Assembly (NCBI GenBank): GCA_014268975.2
Contig: CP077096.1
Span: forward strand, 1,200,501 to 1,264,500
Direction: 5' to 3'
Origin: Pseudomonas wayambapalatensis
GTDB taxonomy: Bacteria > Pseudomonadota > Gammaproteobacteria > Pseudomonadales > Pseudomonadaceae
Length of the DNA stretch: 64,000 bases
Below, piece after piece: positions 1 through 9,380 of this stretch; position 1 is the stretch's first letter; each line of letters starts with the position of its first letter. A program made the translations under genes and the position numbers. The notes beneath the pieces were generated by a model, which was not told the DNA's origin, ran no database searches, and saw nothing but the letters and a program-made list of their open reading frames with translations.

Positions 1-2
1 AC

Positions 3-431
3 AAGAAGTACCCGCTCAAGATGCTGCTCGAGTCCTGCATGGGCTATATGTCCACGCTCGGCGGCAAGCGGGTGCTCACCATCGAGTACACCCTGCTCAA
101 GGACGTCAACGATCAGCCTGAGCATGCCGCGCAGATGATCGAGTTGCTGCGTGACGTGCCGTGCAAGATCAACCTGATTCCGTTCAACCCGTTCCCGCAC
201 TCCGGTTACGAGCGTCCCAGCAACAATGCGATCCGTCGCTTCCAGGATCTGCTGCACCACGGCGGCTTCAACGTCACCACCCGCACCACCCGCGGCGAAG
301 ATATCGACGCGGCCTGTGGTCAGCTGGTGGGGCAGGTCATGGACCGCACTCGCCGTAGCGAGCGCTACATCGCCGTGCGCCAGATCAACGCCGATGGCAG
401 CGAGCTGCAAGACAGCGCTGCGCGCCACTGA
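3..431 (+). CDS. rlmN: RlmN, dual-specificity 23S rRNA/tRNA adenine-C2 methyltransferase (C-terminal part)
   Basis: The window opens inside this gene; about 143 C-terminal residues are present and the 5' part, including the CX3CX2C radical-SAM motif, lies outside. RlmN is a cytoplasmic radical SAM enzyme that methylates C2 of A2503 in 23S rRNA and A37 of some tRNAs. The visible part carries the family's late blocks: [10 protein letters not shown], the NLIPFNPFP segment, and [13 protein letters not shown], which contains the conserved C-terminal cysteine used in methyl transfer. The stop at 429-431 lies 12 bases before the pilW start, so the genes are probably cotranscribed. The identification also fits the downstream order pilW-rodZ-ispG. 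Confidence 0.95.
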   Translation, partial: KKYPLKMLLESCMGYMSTLGGKRVLTIEYTLLKDVNDQPEHAAQMIELLRDVPCKINLIPFNPFPHSGYERPSNNAIRRFQDLLHHGGFNVTTRTTRGEDIDAACGQLVGQVMDRTRRSERYIAVRQINADGSELQDSAARH

Positions 432-443
432 CGGAAGCCGCCG

Positions 444-1205
444 ATGACCCTGCGCGCCGCGCTGTCGATCCTGTCGCTTTTGCTGCTGGCCGGCTGCGTG
501 TCCGGCGGTGCAGGTGATCCGCTGTCCAGCCGACAGGGCAGGGCGGAGGCAGGGCGTGCCTACGTGCAGTTGGGGCTGGGGTATTTGCAACAAGGCATGA
601 CTGAGCAAGCCAAGGCCCCGCTGGCCAGGGCGCTTGCGTTGAACAGCCACGATGCCGATGCACACGCCGCCCTGGCCCTGGTCTTCCAGGCCCAGGGCGA
701 GCCCGATCTGGCCGATGGCCATTTCCGCGAAGCCTTGTCGCAACGCCCGAATGACACGCGGATTCGCAACAACTTCGGCAGTTTCCTATATGCTCAGGGG
801 CATTTTCGCCAAGCAGAACAGATGTTTCGCCAAGCTGCTGCCGATACCCTGTATCCTGAACGTTCCCGGGTATACGAGAACCTTGGCCTGACCGCCCTCA
901 GGCAAGGGCGTCGCGAGCAGGCTCACGAATACCTGGACAAGGCCCTGCAGCTCGATCAGCGGCAACCACGAGCGCTGCTGGAAATGGCTGAGTTGTCCTA
1001 CGAAAACAGGCATTATGTGCCGGCCCGGGACTATTTCGAGCGCTTCAGCCAGCATGGCGATCACGACGCTCGCAGCCTGCTGTTGGGCAGCCGCCTCGCC
1101 CGAGTCTTCGAAGAGCACGGCACCGCAGCCGAGCTGGGCCAGAAATTACAACGACTTTATCCCGGTACGCCGGAATATCAGCAATACCTGTCGGAGCAAC
1201 GATGA
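444..1205 (+). CDS. pilW: PilW/PilF, type IV pilus biogenesis pilotin lipoprotein
   Basis: 253 residues. An N-terminal lipoprotein signal ends in LLAGC with the lipidated cysteine at position 18, so the mature protein should sit at the outer membrane. From about residue 38 the protein is a run of tetratricopeptide repeats (for example GRAYVQLGLGYLQQG and NFGSFLYAQGHFRQAEQMF). In Pseudomonas the PilF/PilW pilotin localises and assembles the PilQ secretin of type IV pili. The gene's 3' end overlaps the rodZ start by 4 bases (ATGA), which suggests translational coupling. The ATG at 444 is the only start that gives a complete signal peptide. The family is known as PilW in some species and PilF in others. 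Confidence 0.9.
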   Translation: MTLRAALSILSLLLLAGCVSGGAGDPLSSRQGRAEAGRAYVQLGLGYLQQGMTEQAKAPLARALALNSHDADAHAALALVFQAQGEPDLADGHFREALSQRPNDTRIRNNFGSFLYAQGHFRQAEQMFRQAAADTLYPERSRVYENLGLTALRQGRREQAHEYLDKALQLDQRQPRALLEMAELSYENRHYVPARDYFERFSQHGDHDARSLLLGSRLARVFEEHGTAAELGQKLQRLYPGTPEYQQYLSEQR

Positions 1206-2209
1206 AAGCCGCGCACCCCGAAGCAGCAGCAGCGATTCAGCAGAATCCAGGTGATATCTTGCGCCAGGCCCGCGAGAACCGGAACTGGTCGCAGGCCGAG
1301 GTCGCCCGTAAGCTGAATCTCACGGTCACTTCGCTGAACAACCTGGAAACCGGCGCCTTCGACAAGCTTCCCGGACACACCTTCGCGCGCGGCTATATCC
1401 GTGCTTACGCCAAGCTCATGGACATGGACCAGGCGCCGCTCGTCGAGGCTTTCGACCAGATCACCGGGACTCACGCCAAGGGCAGCGAAGTACATGCCCT
1501 TGGTCGTATCGAGGAGCCGGTGCGCCTTTCGCACAATATTCTGCGTGTCGTCAGCCTGTTGCTGCTGGTGGCCGTGGTCGGTGGCGGGTTCTTCTGGTGG
1601 CAGGACCAGAGCAGCCTGCGTGGCAAGGACCTGGCCAAGATCGCCCTGGAGCATGTCGAGGTCGAAAGCGCCGACGGCACCACGCAGATCCACCCGCTCG
1701 ATGAGCCGGAAGATCAGGCCGTGACTGCGGGCCAGCAGCCAGAGAGCGCGCCACTGCCGCTTGAGCAGGCTACGACCGAAGCTGCCGCCGAGGCTGCTGA
1801 ACAGGGCACCCCGGGCACCGCAGCATCCGCCTCCGCTCCAGCCGCTCCGGTTGCCCAGGCTCCTGCCCAGACGCACGCGCCCGCCACCGCGCCCGCACCA
1901 ACCGCACCGGCCACCCACGCCGTACCGACTGCGCCAGTTGCCAGCGAGCCTGCCGTTGTTGCTGCGGGCGATGGCAAGATCGCCATTCAATTCACCGCCG
2001 ATTGCTGGACCCAGGTCACCGATGGCAACGGCAAGGTGCTGTTTAGCGCGATCAAGCGCAAGGGTGACAGCCTGGAACTGACCGGCAAGCCGCCGTTCGC
2101 GGTCCGCCTGGGCTTTGCCCGCGGCGCTCAGGTCAGCTACAACGGTCAGGCCGTCGATGTCGCCCCGTTCACCAGTGGCGAGACCGCTCGCCTGAAGTTG
2201 GGACAGTAA
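1202..2209 (+). CDS. rodZ: RodZ, cytoskeletal cell-shape protein with helix-turn-helix domain
   Basis: 335 residues with the typical RodZ layout: a cytoplasmic HTH domain at about 15-80 (ARENRNWSQAEVARKLNLT), one membrane span near 105-127 (rich in Leu and Val, ending GGGFFWWQ), a long Pro/Ala/Thr/Glu-rich linker at about 165-255, and a C-terminal periplasmic beta domain (DUF4115) containing the block CWTQVTDGNGK. RodZ links MreB filaments to the wall-synthesis complex. The low-complexity linker would be expected to vary between strains. The start overlaps the pilW stop by 4 bases, and ispG follows after 3 bases, so the block looks like one operon. Confidence 0.93.
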   Translation: MKAAHPEAAAAIQQNPGDILRQARENRNWSQAEVARKLNLTVTSLNNLETGAFDKLPGHTFARGYIRAYAKLMDMDQAPLVEAFDQITGTHAKGSEVHALGRIEEPVRLSHNILRVVSLLLLVAVVGGGFFWWQDQSSLRGKDLAKIALEHVEVESADGTTQIHPLDEPEDQAVTAGQQPESAPLPLEQATTEAAAEAAEQGTPGTAASASAPAAPVAQAPAQTHAPATAPAPTAPATHAVPTAPVASEPAVVAAGDGKIAIQFTADCWTQVTDGNGKVLFSAIKRKGDSLELTGKPPFAVRLGFARGAQVSYNGQAVDVAPFTSGETARLKLGQ

Positions 2210-2212
2210 GTC

Positions 2213-3322
2213 ATGCACGGCGAATCTCCGATCAAACGTCGCGAATCCCGCAAAATCTGGGTCGGCAATGTGCCGGTGGGTGGTGATGCACCCATCGCGG
2301 TACAGAGCATGACCAACACCGACACCAATGATGTCGCCGCCACCGTTGGGCAGATCCAGCGCCTGGTCGATGCTGGCGTCGACATCGTCCGCGTCTCGGT
2401 GCCGGACATGGACGCGGCCGAAGCCTTCGGCAAGATCAAGCAATTGGTCAGCGTGCCATTGGTCGCCGACATCCATTTCGACTACAAGATCGCCCTGCGC
2501 GTCGCCGAGCTTGGTGTTGACTGCCTGCGCATCAACCCGGGCAACATCGGTCGCGAAGACCGTGTGCGCGCGGTGGTCGATGCCGCTCGCGACCGTGGTA
2601 TCCCGATTCGCATCGGCGTCAACGCGGGTTCGCTGGAAAAGGACCTGCAGAAGAAGTACGGCGAGCCGACCCCGGCAGCGCTGGTGGAGTCGGCGCTGCG
2701 CCATGTCGAGCACCTTGACCGCCTCGACTTCCAGGACTTCAAGGTCAGCGTCAAGGCCTCCGACGTGTTCATGGCCGTCGAAGCCTACCGCCTGCTGGCC
2801 AGGCAGATCGTGCAGCCGCTGCACCTGGGCATCACCGAAGCCGGTGGCCTGCGTTCGGGGACGGTGAAATCCGCTGTCGGCCTCGGTATGCTGCTTGCCG
2901 AAGGCATTGGCGATACCATTCGCATCTCCCTCGCTGCCGATCCGGTCGAGGAAGTGAAAGTCGGCTACGACATTCTCAAGTCGCTGCACCTGCGTTCCCG
3001 TGGCATCAACTTCATCGCCTGCCCGAGCTGTTCGCGGCAGAACTTCGATGTGGTCAAGACCATGAACGAGCTGGAAGGGCGTCTGGAAGACCTGCTGGTG
3101 CCGCTGGACGTCGCGGTGATCGGCTGCGTGGTCAACGGCCCGGGCGAAGCCAAGGAATCCCACGTTGGCCTGACCGGTGGTACCCCCAACCTGGTGTACA
3201 TCGATGGCAAGCCGGCGCAGAAGCTGACCAATGACAACCTGGTCGATGAGCTGGAAAAGCTCATCCGCCAGAAAGCGGCCGAGAAGGTCGAGGCCGACGC
3301 GGCGCTGATCGCCCGCGGCTGA
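2213..3322 (+). CDS. ispG: IspG (GcpE), 4-hydroxy-3-methylbut-2-enyl diphosphate synthase
   Basis: 369 residues, the usual length for the bacterial two-domain form. IspG is a [4Fe-4S] enzyme of the MEP isoprenoid pathway that converts 2-C-methyl-D-erythritol 2,4-cyclodiphosphate into HMBPP, with electrons from flavodoxin or ferredoxin. The N-terminal TIM-barrel shows VQSMTNTDT and RINPGNIG. The C-terminal Fe-S domain carries the cluster cysteines in ACPSCSR and in the segment [14 protein letters not shown]. The gene begins three bases after rodZ ends, and hisS follows after 24 bases. No abnormal residues or frame problems are visible. Confidence 0.97.
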   Translation: MHGESPIKRRESRKIWVGNVPVGGDAPIAVQSMTNTDTNDVAATVGQIQRLVDAGVDIVRVSVPDMDAAEAFGKIKQLVSVPLVADIHFDYKIALRVAELGVDCLRINPGNIGREDRVRAVVDAARDRGIPIRIGVNAGSLEKDLQKKYGEPTPAALVESALRHVEHLDRLDFQDFKVSVKASDVFMAVEAYRLLARQIVQPLHLGITEAGGLRSGTVKSAVGLGMLLAEGIGDTIRISLAADPVEEVKVGYDILKSLHLRSRGINFIACPSCSRQNFDVVKTMNELEGRLEDLLVPLDVAVIGCVVNGPGEAKESHVGLTGGTPNLVYIDGKPAQKLTNDNLVDELEKLIRQKAAEKVEADAALIARG

Positions 3323-3346
3323 TACACAGATTCGTAAGGACTTTTC

Positions 3347-4633
3347 GTGAGCAAATCGCTGCAAGCCATCCGTGGCATGAACGACATCCTGCCCGAGCAG
3401 TCGCCCCTGTGGCGCTACTTCGAAGGCACCGTGGCCGGCCTGCTGGACGGCTACGGCTACAGCCAGATCCGCACGCCGATCGTCGAGTTCACCGAGCTGT
3501 TCAAGCGCTCGATCGGTGAAGTCACCGATATCGTCGAAAAAGAGATGTACACCTTCCAGGACAACAAGGACTCGCTGACCTTGCGCCCGGAAGGCACTGC
3601 CGCGTGTGTGCGTGCTGTGCTCGAGCACGGCATCATCGGCAATGGCCAGGTACAGAAGCTCTGGTATGTCGGCCCGATGTTCCGCCACGAACGCCCACAA
3701 CTGGGGCGTTATCGCCAGTTCCACCAGATCGGCGTCGAGGTGTTCAACCTGGCCGGTCCGGACATCGACGCCGAGCTGATCCTGCTCACCTGGCGCCTCT
3801 GGGCGCGCCTGGGTATCCAGGACGCGGTCACGCTCGAACTCAACAGCCTGGGCACCAGCGAAGCCCGTGCGCGCTATCGCGACGCGCTGGTCGAGTTCCT
3901 CAGCGAGCGTATCGATCAACTGGACGACGACAGCAAGCGTCGCCTGAAGAGCAACCCGCTGCGCATCCTCGACAGCAAGAACGAAGGCACCCAGGCCGCT
4001 CTGGTGGGCGCACCGAAGCTCGAAGAGTACCTGGACGAAGAGTCCCGCGTGCACTTCGAGGGCGTGAAGGCCCGCCTCGACGCTGCCGGTATCCCGTTCG
4101 TGATCAACACCAAGCTGGTGCGTGGCCTGGACTACTACAGCAAGACCGTGTTCGAGTGGGTGACCGACAAGCTCGGTGCCCAGGGCACTGTCTGTGCTGG
4201 TGGCCGCTACGATGGCCTGGTCGAGCAGATGGGCGGCAAGCCGACGGCTGGCGTGGGCTTCGCCATGGGTATCGAGCGACTGCTGCTGCTGATCGAGACG
4301 CTGGGCCAGGTGCCCGAGTCGATCAGCCGCACGCTGGATGTCTACCTGTGCGCCTTCGGCGAGCAGGCGGAGCTGGCGGGCCTGAAGATCAGCGAGCAAC
4401 TGCGCGATCGTCTGCCGGGCCTGCGCCTGGCGGTCAACGCCGGTGGCGGCAACTTCAAGAACCAGTTCAAGAAGGCCGACAAGAGCGGGGCGCTGTTTGC
4501 CCTGATCCTGGGGGACGACGAACTGGCGCAACAAGTGGTAGGTTTCAAGCCCCTGCGTGGCCAGGGCGAACAACAGAACATTGCCTGGGATGCTCTGGCC
4601 GAGCACCTGCAAGCTGCTCTCGCGCAGGCGTGA
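3347..4633 (+). CDS. hisS: HisS, histidyl-tRNA synthetase
   Basis: 428 residues. This class II aminoacyl-tRNA synthetase charges tRNA-His in the cytoplasm. Class II motif 2 is visible around [17 protein letters not shown], the histidine-specific block is [15 protein letters not shown], and motif 3 includes [11 protein letters not shown]; the anticodon-binding domain occupies roughly the last 100 residues. The start is GTG ([14 protein letters not shown]), preceded by TAAGGA with good spacing. It follows ispG by 24 bases and leads directly into the yfgM homologue, the usual order in gammaproteobacteria. Confidence 0.97.
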   Translation: MSKSLQAIRGMNDILPEQSPLWRYFEGTVAGLLDGYGYSQIRTPIVEFTELFKRSIGEVTDIVEKEMYTFQDNKDSLTLRPEGTAACVRAVLEHGIIGNGQVQKLWYVGPMFRHERPQLGRYRQFHQIGVEVFNLAGPDIDAELILLTWRLWARLGIQDAVTLELNSLGTSEARARYRDALVEFLSERIDQLDDDSKRRLKSNPLRILDSKNEGTQAALVGAPKLEEYLDEESRVHFEGVKARLDAAGIPFVINTKLVRGLDYYSKTVFEWVTDKLGAQGTVCAGGRYDGLVEQMGGKPTAGVGFAMGIERLLLLIETLGQVPESISRTLDVYLCAFGEQAELAGLKISEQLRDRLPGLRLAVNAGGGNFKNQFKKADKSGALFALILGDDELAQQVVGFKPLRGQGEQQNIAWDALAEHLQAALAQA

Positions 4634-4672
4634 AGCGGTCAAACAGCCGAATTGCTGAAAAGGAGTATTGGG

Positions 4673-5314
4673 GTGTCGAGTACCGATGATGATGGCCTGG
4701 CCGCAGCCAAGGACTGGTGGAACCGCAACGGCAAGCCGCTGCTGACCGGTGCCCTGCTCGCCGCTGCGGTGGTGATGGGCTGGCAGGCCTGGCACAAGTA
4801 CCAGAGCAACCAGTCGCAAGGCGCTTCGGCGCTGTACCAGGCGTTGCTGGAAACTACCCTGACGCCTGACGGCAAGCCGGATGCGACCAAGGTCGCCGAG
4901 CTGTCCGGCAAGCTCAAGAGCGAATTTGGCGGTTCGGCCTATGCCCAGTACGGCAGCCTGTTCGTGGCCAAGGTCGCGGTCGACAGCGGCAAGCTGGACG
5001 ACGCCGCCGCCGAGCTCAAGAGCGTGATGGACAAGCCGGCCGATGCCACCCTCGGCGAGATCGCGCGCCAGCGTCTGGCCCGTGTGCTCGCTGCCCAGGA
5101 CAAGGCCGAGGAGGCCCTCAAGCTGCTCGACGGTGACGCCGACAAGGCCTTCCTGGCCAGTCGTGAGGAGCTCAAGGGTGACTTGCTGGTCCAGTTGGGC
5201 CGTGCCGACGATGCCCACGGTGCGTATGAAAAAGCCAAGGCCGCGCTGTCCGACGACGCCGCGATCGGTGGCCTGCAACTGAAGCTGGATGACCTGGCCA
5301 AAGGGGACGCGTGA
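4673..5314 (+). CDS. yfgM: YfgM-family tetratricopeptide inner-membrane protein (ancillary SecYEG subunit)
   Basis: 213 residues from a GTG start at 4673, which is preceded by AAGGAG; an upstream TTG frame extension lacks such a site. The protein has a short cytoplasmic N-terminus, one membrane anchor at about residues 20-40, and a periplasmic TPR-like region rich in Ala, Lys and Asp. In E. coli YfgM associates with the SecYEG translocon and the chaperone PpiD and assists envelope protein folding. It lies between hisS and bamB, as in many gammaproteobacteria, and its stop is one base before the bamB GTG start. Confidence 0.9.
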   Translation: MSSTDDDGLAAAKDWWNRNGKPLLTGALLAAAVVMGWQAWHKYQSNQSQGASALYQALLETTLTPDGKPDATKVAELSGKLKSEFGGSAYAQYGSLFVAKVAVDSGKLDDAAAELKSVMDKPADATLGEIARQRLARVLAAQDKAEEALKLLDGDADKAFLASREELKGDLLVQLGRADDAHGAYEKAKAALSDDAAIGGLQLKLDDLAKGDA

Positions 5315-5315
5315 A

Positions 5316-6458
5316 GTGACCGGTTGGAAACAAGCAGCAGTGCTCGCCCTGGCCGTGCTGGCCGCGGGTTGCAGCAGCAACAGCAAGAAGGAACTGCCCC
5401 CGGCCGAACTGACCAAGTTCACCGAAGAGGTGGTGCTCAAGAAACAGTGGAGCCGTTCGATCGGTGACGGCCAGGGTGACAAGTACAACACCCTGGTGCC
5501 GGCCATCGAGAACGACCGCATCTACGCTGCCGACGTCAACGGCAAGGTCTTCGCCCTGAACCGCAGCAACGGTGACGTGGTGTGGAAGAAGGACCTGGAC
5601 GTACCGGTTTCCGGCGCTGTCGGCGTGGGTTACGGTCTGGTGATGATGGGCACCCTCAAGGGTGAAGTCATCGCACTGGACTCCAGCACCGGTGAAGAGC
5701 GCTGGCGCTCGCGCGTCACCAGCGAAGTGCTGGCTCCGCCAGCGACCAACGGTGACGTGGTGGTGGTGCAGACCCAGGACGACCGTCTGATCGGCCTGGA
5801 CTTCAACACCGGTGATCGCCGCTGGATCTACGAGAGTTCGCCAGCAGTGCTCACGCTGCGTGGTACCGGCGCGCCGATCGTGACCAACCGCCTGGCGGTG
5901 GCTGGTCTGTCCACCGGCAAGGTGATCGCGGTTGACACGCAGAACGGCGTGCCGGTGTGGGAGGCCCGCGTGGCCGTTCCGCAGGGCCGTTCCGAGCTGG
6001 ACCGTGTAGTGGACATCGACGGTGGCTTGCTGCTGTCCGGTGGTACCCTTTACGTCACCAGCTACCAGGGTCGCGTCGCGGGCCTGGACCTGGAAAGCGG
6101 TCGCGTGCTGTGGCAGCGCGATGCCTCCAGCTATGTGGGTGTCGCCCAGGGCTTTGGCAACGTCTACGTGAGCGAGGCTTCGGGCACTGTCGAGAGCATC
6201 GATGAGCGTTCGTCTTCGGCGCTGTGGACCAACGACTCCATGGCCCGTCGCCAACTGTCGGCGCCGGAAGTGTTTTCCAGCTATGTCGCGGTAGGTGACT
6301 TCGAGGGTTACCTGCACCTGCTCAGCCAGGTCGATGGTCGCTTCGTCGGCCGTGAGCGTATCGACAGCGATGGCCTGCGCGCCCGCCCCCTGGTGGTCGG
6401 CGACACCATTTATGTCTATGGCAACAGCGGCAAGCTCGAGGCACTGACCATCCGCTGA
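5316..6458 (+). CDS. bamB: BamB, outer-membrane assembly lipoprotein (beta-propeller)
   Basis: 380 residues from the GTG at 5316, which gives a compact lipoprotein signal ending LAAGC (Cys19). An in-frame start at 5289 would add nine residues inside the previous gene and is less likely. The mature part contains repeated PQQ-like blades (for example AADVNGKVFALNRSNGDVVW and GLDFNTGDRRWIY), consistent with the eight-bladed propeller of BamB. BamB works with BamA to insert beta-barrel proteins into the outer membrane. A hairpin terminator follows at 6520-6550, so the hisS-side transcript probably ends or is attenuated before der. Confidence 0.95.
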   Translation: MTGWKQAAVLALAVLAAGCSSNSKKELPPAELTKFTEEVVLKKQWSRSIGDGQGDKYNTLVPAIENDRIYAADVNGKVFALNRSNGDVVWKKDLDVPVSGAVGVGYGLVMMGTLKGEVIALDSSTGEERWRSRVTSEVLAPPATNGDVVVVQTQDDRLIGLDFNTGDRRWIYESSPAVLTLRGTGAPIVTNRLAVAGLSTGKVIAVDTQNGVPVWEARVAVPQGRSELDRVVDIDGGLLLSGGTLYVTSYQGRVAGLDLESGRVLWQRDASSYVGVAQGFGNVYVSEASGTVESIDERSSSALWTNDSMARRQLSAPEVFSSYVAVGDFEGYLHLLSQVDGRFVGRERIDSDGLRARPLVVGDTIYVYGNSGKLEALTIR

Positions 6459-6519
6459 AGCTATGCTTGAGACCGTCATCGGTTTCAGGCTGCGGCGCAG
6501 GAAGCGCCGCCCGAACTCC

Positions 6520-6550
6520 GGCCGCTGCCTTGCAGCGGCCTTTGCATTTT
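6520..6550 (+). terminator. Rho-independent terminator between bamB and der
   Basis: A perfect 9-bp stem (GGCCGCTGC at 6520-6528 and GCAGCGGCC at 6532-6540, loop CTT) is followed by TTTGCATTTT. A second perfect 7-bp hairpin (GCGGCGC/GCGCCGC, 6492-6510) sits just upstream. The pair lies in the 117-base gap after bamB. Confidence 0.75.
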
Positions 6551-6575
6551 CAAGAATTCACGAGTGGAGAGCCGC

Positions 6576-8039
6576 ATGGTTCCCGTAATCGCCCTGGTGG
6601 GACGGCCGAACGTCGGCAAATCCACCATGTTCAACCGCCTGACCAAGACCCGCGATGCCATCGTCGGCGACCTGTCGGGCCTGACCCGTGATCGCCAGTA
6701 CGGCGACGCCACCTGGCAGGGTCGTTCGTTCATTCTTATCGACACCGGCGGTATCACCGGTGACGAAGTGGGCATGGACGAGAAGATGGCCGAGCAGTCG
6801 CTGATGGCCATCGAAGAAGCGGATTATGTGCTGTTCCTGGTCGATGCCCGCGCTGGCATGACCGCCGCTGACCAGATGATCGCCGAGCACCTGCGCAAGC
6901 GAAACAAAGAGGCGATCCTGGTCGCCAACAAGATCGACAACATCGATGCCGATGTCGCCCGCGCCGAGTTCTCGCCGCTGGGTATGGGCAACGCCATTCC
7001 GGTCGCCGGTTCGCAAGGCCGTGGTATCAACGCGCTGATGGAAGCCGTGCTTGGCCACATCCCGCGCGACCAGGTCGAGGAAGCGCTGGATGCCGAAGTC
7101 GCCGAAGGCGAGGAAGCGGTGCGTATTCCGGGGCCGAGCGAGAAGGATGGCATCAAGATCGCCATCATCGGTCGCCCGAACGTCGGCAAGTCGACGCTGG
7201 TCAACCGCATGCTCGGTGAAGAGCGTGTGGTGGTCTACGATCAGCCGGGCACCACCCGTGACAGTATCTACATCCCGTTCGAGCGTGATGGCGAGAAGTA
7301 CACCTTCATCGACACTGCCGGGGTGCGCAAACGCGGCAAGATCCACGAGGAAGTCGAGAAGTTCTCGGTGGTCAAGACGCTGCAGGCGATCAAGGACGCC
7401 AACGTGGTGATCTTCGTCATGGACGCGCGCGAGGGAGTGGTCGACCATGACCTGAACCTGCTGGGCTTCGCCCTGGAAGCCGGCCGTGCCATCGTCATCG
7501 CCCTGAACAAGTGGGATGGCATGGAGCCGGGCGAGCGCGACTACGTGAAGACCGAGCTGGAGCGTCGGCTGTTCTTCGTCGACTTTGCCGACATCCACTT
7601 CATCTCCGCCTTGCACGGCACTGGCGTCGGCCATCTGTACAAGTCGGTGCAGGCCGCGTTCAAGTCGGCGGTCACCCGCTGGCCGACCAGCCGCCTGACG
7701 CAAATCCTCGAAGACGCCATCAGCGAGCACCAGCCGCCGCTGGTTAACGGTCGACGGATCAAGCTGCGCTACGCTCACCTCGGAGGTGCCAACCCACCCC
7801 TGATCGTGATCCACGGCAACCAGACCGACAAGATCCCGCGTTCCTACTCGCGCTACCTGGAAAACACCTACCGCCGTGTGCTGAAGCTGGTCGGTACGCC
7901 GATCCGCATCGAGTACAAGGGCGGCGAGAACCCGTACGAGGGCAACAAGAACACCCTCACCGATCGCCAGGTCAACAAGAAACGCCGCTTGATGTCGCAC
8001 CACAAGAAGGCTGAGAAGAAGCGCAAAGACAAGCGCTGA
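6576..8039 (+). CDS. der: Der (EngA), ribosome-assembly GTPase with two G domains
   Basis: 487 residues from the ATG at 6576, preceded by GGAGA; a GTG twelve bases upstream lacks its own ribosome site. Two tandem GTPase domains are visible, each with GRPNVGKST (about residues 8-16 and 200-208). The first has DTGGITGDE and NKID; the second has DTAGVRKRG and NKWDG. A KH-like domain and a basic tail rich in Lys and Arg end the protein. Der is needed for maturation of the 50S ribosomal subunit. An independent promoter is likely because a terminator separates it from bamB. Confidence 0.97.
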   Translation: MVPVIALVGRPNVGKSTMFNRLTKTRDAIVGDLSGLTRDRQYGDATWQGRSFILIDTGGITGDEVGMDEKMAEQSLMAIEEADYVLFLVDARAGMTAADQMIAEHLRKRNKEAILVANKIDNIDADVARAEFSPLGMGNAIPVAGSQGRGINALMEAVLGHIPRDQVEEALDAEVAEGEEAVRIPGPSEKDGIKIAIIGRPNVGKSTLVNRMLGEERVVVYDQPGTTRDSIYIPFERDGEKYTFIDTAGVRKRGKIHEEVEKFSVVKTLQAIKDANVVIFVMDAREGVVDHDLNLLGFALEAGRAIVIALNKWDGMEPGERDYVKTELERRLFFVDFADIHFISALHGTGVGHLYKSVQAAFKSAVTRWPTSRLTQILEDAISEHQPPLVNGRRIKLRYAHLGGANPPLIVIHGNQTDKIPRSYSRYLENTYRRVLKLVGTPIRIEYKGGENPYEGNKNTLTDRQVNKKRRLMSHHKKAEKKRKDKR

Positions 8040-8051
8040 TTCTCGCGTCTG

Positions 8052-8135
8052 CTTCTTCGCGGGCAAGCCCGCTCCCACTGCAAGGCACAGGCATTGAGAT
8101 CTGTGAACGACCTGTGGAGCGGGCTTGGCCACGAA
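8052..8135. repeat. REP palindrome plus degenerate inverted partner
   Basis: A copy of the Pseudomonas REP core (TTCTTCGCGGGCAAGCCCGC followed by TCCCAC) lies at 8052-8078. A weaker inverted copy (CCTGTGGAGCGGGCTTGGCC, then ACGAA) lies at 8111-8135. The pair fills the gap between der and the aminotransferase gene. Confidence 0.8.
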
Positions 8136-8231
8136 TGAGCCTTTAAATGTTTCAACCTTTTTCCTGCCTGCCCGATCCGCTATGCTCGGACTCAACCCCG
8201 TGCCGGACCACCCCGCAGGAAAGAGGGCTCC

Positions 8232-9380
8232 ATGATCCGCAGCAAACTGCCGAACGTCGGCACGACCATCTTCACCACCATGTCCCAGCTCGCCGCGCAA
8301 ACCGGCGCGCTCAACCTGTCCCAGGGTTTCCCCGATTTCAATGGCCCGCAGCCGCTGCTCGATGCGGTCGGCCGACACGTGGCCGCTGGCAACAACCAGT
8401 ACGCGCCGATGACCGGCTTGCCGGTGTTGCGCCAGCAGGTCGCGGCGAAGATCGCCCGTCTTTATGGCGCTCAGGTGGATGCCGATCAGGAAGTGACCAT
8501 CACGCCTGGCGCCACCGAGGCGATCTTCTGTGCGATCCAGGCGGTGATCCAGACTGGCGACGAAGTGATCGTCTTCGACCCGTCGTACGACAGCTACGAG
8601 CCGTCGGTAGAGCTGGCCGGTGGTCGCTGCGTGCATGTGCAACTGAGCGATGGCGATTTTCGCATCGACTGGCAGAAATTCAGCGATGCCCTGACCCCGC
8701 GCACGCGCATGGTCATCCTCAACTCGCCACACAACCCCAGCGGTGCGTTGATCACTCGCGACGACCTCGACGAGCTTGCCGCCTTGATTGCCGAGCGCGA
8801 CATCTACCTGGTGAGCGATGAGGTCTACGAGCACCTGGTCTACGACGGCGTGCGCCATGCCAGCGTGCTGGCTCACGAGCCGCTCTATGCCAGGGCCTTC
8901 GTGGTCAGTTCGTTCGGCAAGACCTACCACGTCACCGGCTGGAAGACCGGCTATGTGATTGCACCGCCTGCGCTGAGTGCCGAGCTGCGCAAGATCCACC
9001 AGTACGTCAACTTCTGCGGCGTGACGCCGCTGCAATGGGCGCTGGCCGACTTCATGGCCGAACACCCGGAGCATATCGACGAACTGCCAGGCTTCTACCA
9101 GGCCAAGCGCGACCTGTTCTGCGACCTGCTGCAGACATCGCGCTTTGCTTTCACCCGCACCGCGGGCACCTATTTCCAGTTGGTGGATTACTCGGCGATC
9201 CGTCCCGATCTCAATGATGTGGAGATGGCACTGTGGCTGACCCGCGAACATGGCGTGGCGACCATCCCGGTGTCGGTGTTCTACCAGCGCCCTATCCCCG
9301 AGCAACGCCTGGTGCGCCTGTGCTTTGCCAAACGTGAGGAGACGCTGCGTCAGGCAGCGGAAAAACTATGCGCGATCTGA
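8232..9380 (+). CDS. PLP-dependent methionine/glutamine-type aminotransferase (YbdL-like)
   Basis: 382 residues, class I/II aminotransferase fold. The substrate and cofactor blocks are intact: NLSQGFPDFNGP near residue 30, ITPGATEAIF near 90, NSPHNPSG near 165, and the Schiff-base lysine at about residue 230 in SSFGKTYHVTGWKTGY. YbdL-type enzymes transaminate methionine and some aromatic amino acids with 2-oxo acids. The start at 8232 overlaps a good GAAAGAGG ribosome site. The next gene, an omega-amidase, overlaps its 3' end by 13 bases; such a pairing is typical of glutamine-dependent transamination. Exact substrates cannot be read from sequence. Confidence 0.88.
   Translation: MIRSKLPNVGTTIFTTMSQLAAQTGALNLSQGFPDFNGPQPLLDAVGRHVAAGNNQYAPMTGLPVLRQQVAAKIARLYGAQVDADQEVTITPGATEAIFCAIQAVIQTGDEVIVFDPSYDSYEPSVELAGGRCVHVQLSDGDFRIDWQKFSDALTPRTRMVILNSPHNPSGALITRDDLDELAALIAERDIYLVSDEVYEHLVYDGVRHASVLAHEPLYARAFVVSSFGKTYHVTGWKTGYVIAPPALSAELRKIHQYVNFCGVTPLQWALADFMAEHPEHIDELPGFYQAKRDLFCDLLQTSRFAFTRTAGTYFQLVDYSAIRPDLNDVEMALWLTREHGVATIPVSVFYQRPIPEQRLVRLCFAKREETLRQAAEKLCAI

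Noticed and set aside
1178..5521. Very long minus-strand open frame (over 1400 codons) opposite rodZ, ispG, hisS and yfgM
   Set aside because: It is antisense to well-identified genes. GC-rich codon bias removes stops from one antisense frame; its translation is low-complexity and matches no family.
6558..9305. Minus-strand frame of about 915 codons opposite der and the aminotransferase
   Set aside because: Shadow of known genes; it also crosses the der-aminotransferase spacer and its REP without any start signal.
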